Shown here: piece after piece, positions 43,376 through 55,000 of the stretch | How positions within the stretch are numbered: the stretch's first letter is position 1 | Layout of the letters: each line of letters begins with the position of its first letter | Source of the DNA: Chondrosia reniformis | Lineage: Eukaryota; Porifera; Demospongiae; Chondrillida; Chondrillidae | DNA length: 64,000 nucleotides | Direction of reading: 5' to 3' | NCBI GenBank assembly: GCA_947172415.1 | Contig: OX359193.1 | Span: 1,126,501-1,190,500, forward strand | Position numbers and translations under genes: made by a program | Notes under the pieces: generated by a model | The model's database searches: none | The model's input: only the letters and a program-made list of their open reading frames with translations | What the model was told of the DNA's origin: nothing

Positions 43376-46300
43376 TCAAAGTTTCTTCAAACATGAATCA
43401 ACTTCCGTCATGTTTGGACGACGGTCTATATTTTGAAATGTACACTGGACTGCCAGCAGTCCAATTGCTTTCTTTGGTTCTCTCCAAGTGACCACACTCT
43501 GACGAACCATTTGGAGTTTATCTGGGTCAGACATTCCATTGCACATCTCCAAAAGAAGTATACCAAAGCTGTACACATCCATCTTTACACTGTGTTTATT
43601 TGGGTCCGTACTCTCAGGAGGAGCATATAAAGGACTTCCAGGACCAATTGTATTAGTTTTAGCTAAAAAGTTGGCTGAACCAAAGTCTCCTAGCTTTGCC
43701 ATCCAGCCATTGGGCTTTGAATTTAACAGGACATTGGCACTGCTGACATCTCGATGGATAATGGGTTTAGGACGAGAGTGCAGATAGGCCAGAGCAAGTG
43801 TGATATCTTTACTGATTGAGAGAATGTGCTCATCAGATATTTTACATAAGTCAAGCTGGTTACGTAGGCTGGTCTCCATTAACTCTGTCACAATAGTAAG
43901 CTTGCCATGGGTAACTGCTCCTATGAATAGAACTAGATTAGGATGACGTGCTATAGAAGCAATTTGCATTTCACGTTTGAAAAGTTCATAATTATTTGGT
44001 GACACGAGTACCTCATAAATTGTCTTAACCGCTACTGGCGTACCATGGTACAAGCCCATTTTGACCACTCCCCACCCTCCCTTTCCAAGACACTCCTCTG
44101 TGACTGTTAATTCTTCAGGATTAATAGCCCAAGTCAGCTCCAATTGTTTCAGTCTTTGATCCAATAGGGATATCTCTGTTTGTAACTGTTTTGTTTCCTG
44201 TTTCGTCTGATCGTTTTCCCTAGTCAATTCCTGCATTCTTGCAAGTGCCCCATCATTTACACGTTGTAGCCTATTGACTAGCTCTCTGACTTCACCTAGG
44301 GACTGCTTCATTTCATGGTTGTCCTCCTCCATTTGAGCAGCAGACTGCTTCATTATTCTGTTCTCACCATTCATCTTTTGATAATGAGATTTTACTCTAG
44401 AAAGTGATTGCTTTGTAGATTTATTTTCTTCCTGCAATTCAGCTAACATTTGCTTTGTAGCTTGATTTTCTTCCTGTAACTCAGCTAGTGATTGTTTTTT
44501 AGTTTCATCCTCATCTTTTAATTTGATGAGTGATTGTTTGAGTAAACTATTCTCTGAAACCAGTAAGTCCTTCATTTCCTCATATTTCTCAGTACTCTTC
44601 TCTTGCAATTGTTCAATTGTTTCTTGAACTTCTGCCTCAAAGTATTGTAAACGTGATGCAGTACTTCTTGCAAAAACATCTAAAGCTTGGCTGTGATTCT
44701 TCATCAGTTGGTAATCAGTTTTCACATCTGCCAACTCTAGAATCAAATTGCTGATATTATTTGGTTCTGAATTTGAATAATCAACTCTGGAATCTTTAAA
44801 ATCTTGCAAATATGCTTGGCCAAACTGATGAGTAATTATCTCACCAGCTTGCATTGAAATGGCAGGTAAAAATTTCACATGGAGGGATTTAGCTATTCTA
44901 CCAAGAGGAATCTGCAACACAGCAGATTGAAGTAACTCCAATTGTGAACACTTGTTGTTAGAAAGTCTCTGCTGCCATCTATCTACAGCCTGCTGCAGTT
45001 TCATAACCCAAGTGAAATAGCTTTTTACATACCTATTATTAGTTTTATGCACAACTTCAGGAATGGATTCTAAGTGCCCCTGTGGAGTGAAGCACCTATT
45101 ATAGGCTTCAAACGCTGACAGAAGTTTAGCCACAGGAGCAGGATTCATGCACCAGGTGTCTGATTCTAGATTCTGAGGTGTAACTAGTTCACAAGCCTTA
45201 ACTAGTAATATCCAGTACCAACTCATTGGTGCAACTACCGCACGTTTCCACTGGGTTTGGTCATGGCTGTAGGCCGTCTCTAGTTGCTCTAGTGCAAATA
45301 AGGTTAGACGAATACTCTCTGACTGTGCATCTTCACTGGCTGTAAGCTCATTGAGGTTTTCTACCTTGCAGAACTATATAAAGTACAACATCATGCATGC
45401 AGCAGCATGCTTATACAGTTTATACATAAGTACGTATATGTGTGGCCCAATGGTTAAGGAAGAAAAGAAGCCTAACTGTATCCTCATTCAAAGAGTGGAA
45501 TAGGTTTGCCCTAAGTCATTAGTCTAAGAAAATTGTATTTTAGTCTATTCTCTTTATGTCTCATTCATAACCACTTGCAATTGTTTTTTGGAATAAGGGG
45601 TTTTAGATAATTTATCTAGATAGGCATGGGTAGGCATGCATATATATGGATATATATGAATAGGTATAGGTAGGTATGGAGGATTGTTGATTATTGATTA
45701 CCTCAATGCAAGCAGCAAGAACAATTTTTTGAATTGGTGATAAGTGTCCCTTGTTTCTTACTAGAGCAGCCTAAAATGTGACAGTAGCAAAGAAACCACA
45801 ACCATTATCAATGATCAGAAAATACGAAAGAAGAAATTGCTGGGGATTGAACCCAGGACAACTGGTTATGACCACCAGTGCTCTGCCACTGAGCTACAAT
45901 TGCCATATTCCCACATTCCCTATTATACATTCTAATAACGAAGTAAGTAATTATTTATCAATTCTAATTAGTAGAGATTCTATGAGTTCACAAACTGGTG
46001 ATCAGACTGCAATACTGCCAACCCATAGCATAGCCTTACTAGGAATAACAGGGAATCTGACAGTGCTTTGCTTGTAATTCCCTTTTCTTTGATGATTTGT
46101 ATCAGGTACTGCCGAAACTCTGCCTTTAGTTTTAATATGTCAGCCACTTTAGTCTTGCTAACATTGACAGGAGACAGCAAATGTGGATCTGTCAATTTGA
46201 GGAGACTTGACACAATGTCAGTTGTAGGTCTTGTCATCTCACAAGAACATTTTATATAATCCAAGAAACACTTGTGGTAGTGGCTATCACATTGTGGGTT

Positions 46301-49300
46301 GCTAATTATCACAAAGGAAAAAAAGAAGCACATTCATGATAAGCACATGTACAAAACCTTTCTTATTCTTACTTGCGAAAAAATTCATTAATCAAGCTAG
46401 AGAATTTAAGGTTTGATCCAACGTGTCCTTCCAATTTGTCCTTCTCTATTTCCTTGAGAAACTCTTCAAGAACCTAACGATGAGCACATATACATGTACA
46501 CGTATAGATAGTGATAAACATAGTGTGGGTATATATATTGCTTAAGTTGAAATTGTTAATGTCAGTGTTACTCACTTCTGAAGATATGTTTGGGTTGTGT
46601 ATATGTTTGTAGTATACCACAAAGTGATCTAGAGTGAAGGCACTAAGATTTTCCTGTATCATTTGATGAAACTATGGAAATTATAATTCAAGATACAAAA
46701 CTCATGTAACTATACACATAACATGGAGTAGAGAGATAAAGATACTTTTGAATATTGTAACAGAAAGGAACCACATAGGATTTTAGCAAGTATTACTGCC
46801 TACAGATAGCCAATGTGTAGATTAACAGACTACAAAGTACGTATATGCCTATAATTGCTGATAAACGTGTTTTAAGTACTCAAGCTATTACAGATGTACA
46901 TATACATATACGTATATGTATTATGGAAAATCACTTTTTGAATATATGTATATTACACCTAACCAGCCAAGGGATCAAGGTCTTGTCTTGGCTGGGGGAC
47001 CAAAGTCCTATTAAAAATGGCAACCAGTGATCGTATCCCAGTCATCGAAAAGATGGAAAGATCATCAAACAGTCAGCTATTTTGCCCTCCTTAAGGACTC
47101 ATCCGGTAAATTTTAGTGGTGAGCTTGGCTGGTTTGGCTTTATATATACATTCCAGTGATTTCTGTAGTAACTTAATATCCTTTGCGCAGGCATTGTGCA
47201 ATCAAATCCCAATTGTACATAAGTACATACGTATATACCCATTGAAAGAATGACTATACTATCTATATCACAGCACTGTAGAAACCCCTTACAGTACTTG
47301 GATTTATCACTAAATTGCCATGATAGTATCTAATGTGCTTATTAACCACAAATGATAGCTCACATTGTCCTTAAGACGTGCAGCAATGGCTAATTTAAGT
47401 GATCCTTTGGGTCCCTTCAAGCCAAGCGACATCTGATTATACATTTCAATAGCCAGATCTGTATGATTGACCACAACAAGTCCAAGCAACTCCCTCCACC
47501 AGACCAGCATTGACTCGTGCACAGAATCAGGATCAGGTGAAGGATCACTGAAATAGCGGGCTACTGCACACAGAAATCTGACACCCTGCATACATACCAG
47601 ATGTATGAGATATGAAGTTTATTGAGCAACAGCACATTATAAATCTTTGGAATAGAACGTTTCAATCCATAGGTCTTCATCAGCAATATGAAAAAAGTGA
47701 GGAAGGTTGGTGTTTAAATAGGGGTTGGTTGGTAGGTGTGAAAAAATGATGTAATAGAAAAACACCAACCTATTTAAACACCATGAATGTTCATGTATGT
47801 ATTATAAATATCCATAAAAACAAACAATTTCACATAAACCCATCCCTTATTACGTACGTATATACTATTCACAATATATTATCCAAACCTACCTCCTTTA
47901 CCACATCACTGAAGTCTCCGCTAGTAACAAGCCTGCATAGCAACTGCTCCCTTGTTTTGAAGTACATTTTCACGGCAGAAAAGGAGCTCATTAGAAAAGA
48001 ATGCAAGTGAGGTTGACTCTTAAGAAGTAAATCTTTTAAAGTATCCGCAATATCCCTAAGTATTATATTTATAATTGAATGTACAGTAGAGTATTAATCC
48101 ACTATACATAGGAATACCTATGTAGATATAGAATATTTACTTATAAGGGGCACCTACGTATAATAAAAGGATATACCTAGGTATAGAATACCTATATAAT
48201 AATGGTATATACCTACTTAGGTATAGCCTAATTAAAAGAGGATATGTACATACGTACGTACGTATCTGGATGGATAAAAAGTATGCACACAATGATAAAT
48301 AATGACTGCTTACTGAAGTCGAGAAAATTGAGTACATCTTCCTTTCTTGACCAAAAACTGTACAAGATCTTCTCCAGAAAAGAGCAAATCCTTTGGCATA
48401 TCAAAGGAATATCCGAATTGCATTGACATCAAAATGTCATTCAGATCTTCCTCAGTTGCAGCAAATGGCTAAAAGAAAAGCATAAGAGATGCTACAATGG
48501 AATATTTGTCACAGATAAGCACTTGGAGAAAGTTTTACAATAATTGATAAATTATTGCTAGTGACTAAGATTTAACAGATATTTCTATTCTAGTTACGTA
48601 CATATATGACTGCTCAACTCTATCCTTTGATGTTACTGGCAAACCCACGTAACTCCCACTATATATATGTCACTGAACACTTACCTCTAATGCATCTACA
48701 ATTTTTCTGCACATTCCAATATATGGGGTATAATTGGACGAGGAAGTAACAAACTTTAAATAGACAAACACTGTGTACAAGTAACAGAAGATACAGTGAT
48801 TGTAACTCATTGCTGATTGAATGCTACATGCCTTACTCCATGACAGTCTCCGTCCAATGTTGGCTCTTCTATTAATGGTGGAAGACATTTTTGCCATCAT
48901 GACTGCAGCTTTTGATATCTCTATGAAATCTTCAAAATTTAACTTCTGCTGCATCCTGTTTCTCCTGGTAATTCTACATGCACAAAGTAATTGTTTTTGT
49001 ATATAGTCATATGTACGTATATAAACATTGTGAAGAGAGAGAAAAAGAAACAAACAATTGCTGGGAATCACGCACAGGACAGCTGGCTACGACCACCAGT
49101 GCTCTGCCACTGAGCTATAATTGCCACAGTAATACTCTATTCATGTTTTCCCTCTTATACTAATACTAACTACAAAGTAAGTAATTAGCTGCAGTTTACA
49201 CCAGTTAGGGGCCATCTTAATCAAACTATATATCTAGGTTATATTATGCAATACCCACACTATATTGCAACATTTTAATAAGAATACAAAGTTAGCCTAC

Positions 49301-52300
49301 CTTGATATTGTGTCCTTGATAGTTTTTGAAAGGCTTAAGCTGTTCTCAGATACGCTCAAACTTTCAAATTTATTTATGAATAACTCTATGTAGTCCTTCA
49401 TGTTAGCACTTCTTTCAAGTGAACTAAAATATAGTTTAAGTTGTAGGAATTATATACGTACGTACATATGTATAGTAATATAATATTCAACAAATTCAGT
49501 ACATATACAATGCATAAAATGTGACTCACTTGAGGTTACTCATCCTATGAATAATTATCATATGAAGTAAAGCTTCTTTTTCAAAGAAGGGATGAGACAA
49601 ACGCTTCTTAAGCATCTCGTACCCTCTATCAATCTGAAACCTTGGATTCTGTGTAGGTTATACGTATGTGGTATTATACAGTATTGACAATAAATGCTCA
49701 TTTTACTCACGGTTTTGTTGCCTTCGTCTCCTTCAAAAGTCAGAAGAAGAATCACTTCCTCCACTATATTTCTGTCCTTTCGAAGTACAGAACACAGAAA
49801 AAATGGAAAAGGTTCTATTCCATTCACAATACGACTAAAATACTCTTTGATTTCTCGCAAAACATTGCAGTAGACCTGAATACCATATATACACATTCGT
49901 ATACGTATGTACATACATAAGGTTCCATTGTAAAAAGTTGACAATAAACTAGCTAAACCATGATCAAGCTTATGAATAATTGTGATAACCAAACCACAAA
50001 TATAATCACAAGTGTAAATATCAGCAAAACAATAAAGAAGTAATTGTTATAGGAATCACTTCCAGAACAGATGGCTATTACCACCAGAGTGCTCTGCCAC
50101 TGAGCATGACAAAACTCCCATAAGCTTCTCTCTTATACTAATAACTACGCAAGTAAGGAAGTAGTTAGTCTCCTGATTCACACTAATTAGTGGTGCATGA
50201 ATCTATAGTTATATATATACAAGCTGATTGTCAGATATACATATGTATACATTAGTAGGTTATACATATGTGTATACCTCTGGTGGGATAGCCCTTTCAG
50301 TGAAGGCACTCCGTCTACCAATCTCTGTTGAGGTGCTCCGCGATCTAATATTCTCGGCCATCTTCTCTCTGAGATAGGCTTCAAAGAACTGACTATTGTA
50401 TCTCATAAAATGGATAATAAATTTAAAATGGTTCCGAAAGGGGGTTAAATAATCTCTCAATGCATCATATAGGCTGTGAAGCGTCTCCAGTGTTAAAGTA
50501 GAGGCAAAGATATCAGCATTAACGTGTACTTGAGAAGCTGAGAAAACTATGTTACTAATGAGCTTCCTGTCACAATCTGTGACAGCCTCCTTGAGGAGAC
50601 CAACCAACTGGGAAGGAATAACTAGGCTATGTTCCATGAAGATGGCAAACACAGAGCACCTGTGGATATAAAATCATAATGCCATTCAAAGGTGCATTCT
50701 ATATCGATGGTGTTATGCTTAAAAATATATATACACTTACATTTTACCATCTTCACTCTTCCAAAAAAGCATATTTTTCACAGAATTGAAGAGGCGGTAC
50801 ATTTCTATCCTTCGAGCTTCTACCATTTCATGAGCTAAATTGCCAGCACTAATGTGAAGATTTTTAATCAAGTCACCTATAGACTCTTTTAGTTCAGCCA
50901 GCTGTAGAATTTCCTGATAAGTAAACGCATTTCTACTAACTCTTTCCTGCCACCTCTTGACGTAGCTGTGCAGGTCCAGGATCCATCTAAAATAATTTTT
51001 CATATGCTCACATTTCTCTACCTCTACGACAGAAGGAATGGATTGAAGGGGACCTTCTAGTGAAAAGCTCTTTGCATAGGCTCCATACAATGAGAGCAGT
51101 TCACTGAAAATGGCATACTCTGAAAAGCAGGAGAGGTCATGTTCCAGTGGTCTAGCTAGCTGACAAGCATGCTCCAATATTTCCCAATACCAGTGAAAGG
51201 GCATGGGAACAGGATCAGTCCAAACAACCACCTCTCCATTGTAAGCTTTGTTAAGATGCTCAATGGCAAAGAGAGTGAGTTTAGTGCTCCCGGACTTGCT
51301 TTTAGCTTTAAGGCTTTGCAAACTGTCCAAATTGCAGGACTGGACATCAATACATGAAAGAATAGTAACACACCAATATGTCGGACATGTTACTGGTAGA
51401 TTCTTAGGGCACACATAAGAACCTACATGTATAGCACATACATACGTACATACCTCAACACATGTAGACACAATTAACTCCTGAAATACTGGCAATTTGG
51501 CTTTGCTTTGGCATGATCCCTATTTATATATTCAAATTAAGAGGCTTAACAAATGTAAGTAGTTCTGAAAATTATAGTTTAGCTCACCAGGAAGAGTAAA
51601 ACCTCTTTAAAGATTGTGTTAGATTCACTCTTATTGAGTTTTATTAGTCTTTTCATGAAATGACGAAACTCCCTCTGAAGTTCCAACACACTAGGTATCT
51701 CTCCCTCGAGAACATGGTCAGGAGAGGTCAGATGTGGATCTGAAAGCTTAAGAAGATCTGCCACAGCATCACTTGCTGGCCTTGTCATCTCACATATAGT
51801 CTTCAGGTAGTCCAGGAAATACTTGTGGAAGTGACTGCCACACTTTGGATTGCTGAATAAAGTATAATTTGTCACAATATAAAATAACAATTATGTAAAT
51901 GTTGTAATTAGTAGCAAACCTACATTTTGAAAAACTCAGAAAGCAGTGTGTTTCTGTAAGAGAAAAATGCATTACGGTTGAAAACATCATACATACAGTA
52001 ATAAGCTAAAGTATATACTTATGTAGTACATTTGGATTTTCCTACGACTTGAGATCATCAGAAGGGCAAGATCCTTGCCTGAAAAGAGGAGCTCATTGGG
52101 CATGTCAAGGGAGTAGCCAAACTGAATAGCTATTACAATGTCATCAATGTCATCCTTAGTTAGTGTTCCCTTTGAAGGCTACAAGAACCAGACCATTGAC
52201 TGTATATTAGACAGCAACCAAATATTTCCAGGCAATCAATACTTACAAAGATTTGCTTCCCAGCTTCGGCTAATTGCCGTACATCAGAAACCTTTGTTCC

Positions 52301-54571
52301 AAACAGTAGATGGATAGTAGCTATAATATTTAAAGAAATGACCATTACATGAAGTACATACAAACACTATATAACCGTATATACAGTACATTATAGCTTT
52401 GGCATGCATATTACAGTTACCAGTATATATGTATATACACGATAAGGGGTACTCGTTGCAATTATATGGCCTATGGGTCGAAACATCTGAATTTTTTGTT
52501 TGAAGATGTTGCTGATTGCTCAATAAATGATTTTCTTCATATATACGTACGTATACACATGTGCAAGTGTAGATAGAACTAGTTTATCCTTCTATAATTG
52601 AGCTACGTAAGTATATGAGTAGCACTGAAAGAATAATTAGACATTTCAACCCAAGGCTTTACCAGCAATAATGAGGATTAAATGTCCAATTATTCAATTT
52701 CCTGCCACTATCTATAGCTCAATTGAAAGAAATAACTAAATGAATGCAACTATGAAAAGTACACGTAACCAAAAAGGTGGTTATACGTATATACTGTGTG
52801 TGTACACATACATATGTACTCCGGCTTCTACAGCCAAGACAGTATATGACAGCTCTATGCACTCACCCCAGCGAAATGTTCTCGGTTTTAAGGCACCTTT
52901 AGATAGATCGACTCCAAGCATTGCTAGTGTAGCCTTTGATATCTCAACAAACAGACTTGATATATCTTGAAAATTGTCAGTCATTAAAAAATCACCACTA
53001 TGTATATTAGTAAGAATTGTACTGACATCAATACCGTGATACTGGGTTATGTTAACTAGTGCATACCGTTCCATAACATCCTTAATAGTTTGTCTAAATG
53101 ATTGGTTTTGATCTTTAATCAAATGTTCAAAGCGTCTAATGAAATCTTCCATCAAGAGCTTGAAATCCTGATTTCTACTATAATACATAAACAATACAGT
53201 ATATATGTCAAAACTTCATCTGACAAAGATAAGTTCGATGTAGTTAGAAGGAATCCTTACTCTATTAAAGATTTATATGTAAGTTGGCATATTTTTGCTT
53301 ACTTAGATGCTCTTAAGTTAGCAAAAATGAACAAATGAAGTAGAGCTTCTTTCCCGAAACTTGCTTTAATTATTCTGCCTTTCAAAATTATTAACTGTTC
53401 CTTAAATAGTTGAAAAGAGAGTGTTATATATAGTGGGTGCATTAAAGAGAGGGAATACATAACTTCCGATTCTTTATAAATCAATAATATGTGCATTTAG
53501 TAAAGAAAGCATGATTATATAAGCTTGCTTCATAAAAATAAAGGTAGATTAAAGATATACCAATATGACAATTGTACATTAGAAAGGATTTTTAAAAATA
53601 TACATATATATATACGTATATATAGTCTATAGGAATTTAATATTTCTTACATTTGGGATGAACCTGCAAAATTGTGAAATAATCAGTAGATAGGAAATGT
53701 GGTCCTGAATATTTGTTGAGCAAGCTTCTCTGACCAGTTCAGGGAGAGTATGGTTGCCAATCAGTGGGTACCACAGAACCTTACCTGCTAAAGGAAACAA
53801 TTCACTGTCAAATCATGCCATCCTATTATATACATATACATACATAAACTATATACACAGTAACACATATACATCACTTACTTTCATACACTTTACAGCC
53901 CAGAAGATCGGGACACAGTTTGACCTCTATATCACCAAGAGGGCTACTGGTTACAACGTCCAATAGCCTTTCACCATCTGACCTTTTCAGGATGCATGCA
54001 CAGAACTGAGTGGGAAAATCGTTATCCCAAAATTCATCTGGCAAGCTGTTACAATTAATCCAATTCACAAAAATGAAGTGATTAACGTTGGGATGTCTTG
54101 ATATTATTGCAGACAAGGTATCGAATTCTGTTTCTGTATTCTTTAATTGTATGGTTAGAAATTGATCCGGGTGTTCGATCTTTTCAGTAACACAGGTTTT
54201 CCATTCAGACTTGTAACCATCCAGAGGTAGATTAGCCTTGACAAATACAACTCTTTCTGACACTTTATTTCTAATTAATAGAACTATTAGGACAAAGAAG
54301 ATTGATCATTTACTTTCCTACTTTGGTCAAAGAATCTAGGACCGGTTAAGTTGTCTCTTTGTTGAAAGCCTATTGGCTCAAAAATGGAGCGAAAATCTTC
54401 GAATGCAAACAATGCAAATAGACTCTATACCTAATTACAGTAGTGACATCTTTCTTAATATATAATTCTAGATCTAGGCCTCGAATTATAATCCCTCGAA
54501 TATAGAGTTTATAGCTTCTGATATTGTTTGAAGTACCTGGACTTACCATTTTCTTTCTGCTGCTCGGCCAT
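43376..54571 (-). CDS. Protein kinase with two tandem helical modules and a coiled coil
   Basis: One minus-strand gene of about 25 exons. Exon 1 (54547-54571) reads MAEQQKEN. Exon 2 (53882-54262) starts SERVVFVKANLPL. Module 1 spans about 53790-50746 and module 2 about 49875-45227; paired exons match, e.g. FGKEALLHLFIFANL with FEKEALLHMIIIHRM, and FGYSLDMPNELLFSG with FGYSFDMPKDLLFSG. Splice phases agree through the modules (50746 to 50658, 50272 to 49875, 49709 to 49640, 49532 to 49425), so this is one gene. The last exon (43376-45373) holds the end of module 2, a coiled coil of about 200 residues with KQSLAELQEEN-type repeats, and a kinase domain with all key motifs: GKGGWGVV, VAVK, IIHRDVSSANVLL, GDFGSAN and YAPPES. 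The kinase is tyrosine-kinase-like (TKL) in style and looks active. I do not recognise the helical module. No signal peptide or membrane helix; probably cytosolic. Confidence 0.72.
45455..45560 (-). repeat. Dispersed repeat, CAGCTGT family copy (partial)
   Basis: GCCTAACTGTATCCTCATTC, TTTGCCCTAAGTCATTAGTC and AAGAAAATTGTATTTTAGTC match 13165-13245 closely. It lies in an intron of the kinase gene. Confidence 0.65.
45833..45903 (-). repeat. tRNA-derived SINE-like copy
   Basis: On the minus strand: GCAATTG acceptor arm, a perfect A box (TAGCTCAGTGGCAG), an anticodon-type stem CTGGT/ACCAG with the loop GGTCATA, and a B box GGTTCAATCCC. The loop lacks U33, so it is not a normal tRNA. It lies in a kinase-gene intron. 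Confidence 0.75.
47709..47782. repeat. Small hairpin repeat
   Basis: GGTGTTTAAATAGGGGTTGG at the left is mirrored by ACCAACCTATTTAAACACC at the right. AACGTTTCAATCCATAGGTC with TTCATCAGC lies just before it. It lies in a kinase-gene intron. Confidence 0.6.
49055..49124 (-). repeat. tRNA-derived SINE-like copy
   Basis: On the minus strand: GGCAATTATAGCTCAGTGGC, then AGAGCACTGGTGGTCG, ending CCCAGCAATTG. The A box is good and the B box is partly decayed (GCGTGATTCCC). It lies in a kinase-gene intron. Confidence 0.7.
50042..50110 (-). repeat. Decayed tRNA-derived SINE-like copy
   Basis: CTCAGTGGCAGAGCACTCTG on the minus strand, then GGTGGTAATAGCCATCTG. Both acceptor arms are eroded. It is the oldest-looking of the four copies. 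Confidence 0.55.
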
Positions 54572-55000
54572 AACACCAAATCAGTATGTTGCAGAAATAC
54601 CTCAATTAATGTATAAGTATATATTATATATCCAAGAACGACATATAGAATCAACTGATTCAATGTCTACATTGGCATTATACAGCAGCTACGAACTTTC
54701 GTCGAATCCCTTTAGCATTCGTCATTTTAAACTTTGAACCCAAAATAGGGCGTGCCCCTCGGGATATAATGTAGGCCTACAATAGGTATATATTATAGGT
54801 GGGTACATAATTATAGATTATAATATCTAAAGAGGCCCGGTACATTGAAAGCAAAAGTATAAGGAAGCATGTACATGTTATACTACTCATTGGGTACAGC
54901 TGTAGACAGTAATACTCATTTTTACGTATTGTATTAATGTGCTATGTAAACAAAATGTATATTTAGTAAGCATTATTATGCAAGATTAGTTACTTAAGGA
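54572..55000. other. Intergenic region
   Basis: About 430 AT-rich bases upstream of the kinase gene start and downstream of the receptor gene, both on the minus strand. GGGCGTGCCCC at 54748 is a small GC palindrome. No gene is seen. Confidence 0.5.

Noticed and set aside
45833..45903. Functional tRNA gene
   Set aside because: The fold is tRNA-like, but the anticodon loop lacks U33 and sister copies are decayed, so a SINE-like origin is more likely.
50260..50660. Separate gene from the downstream kinase gene
   Set aside because: Splice phases on both sides (50746 to 50658, 50272 to 49875) join it smoothly into the single kinase gene model.
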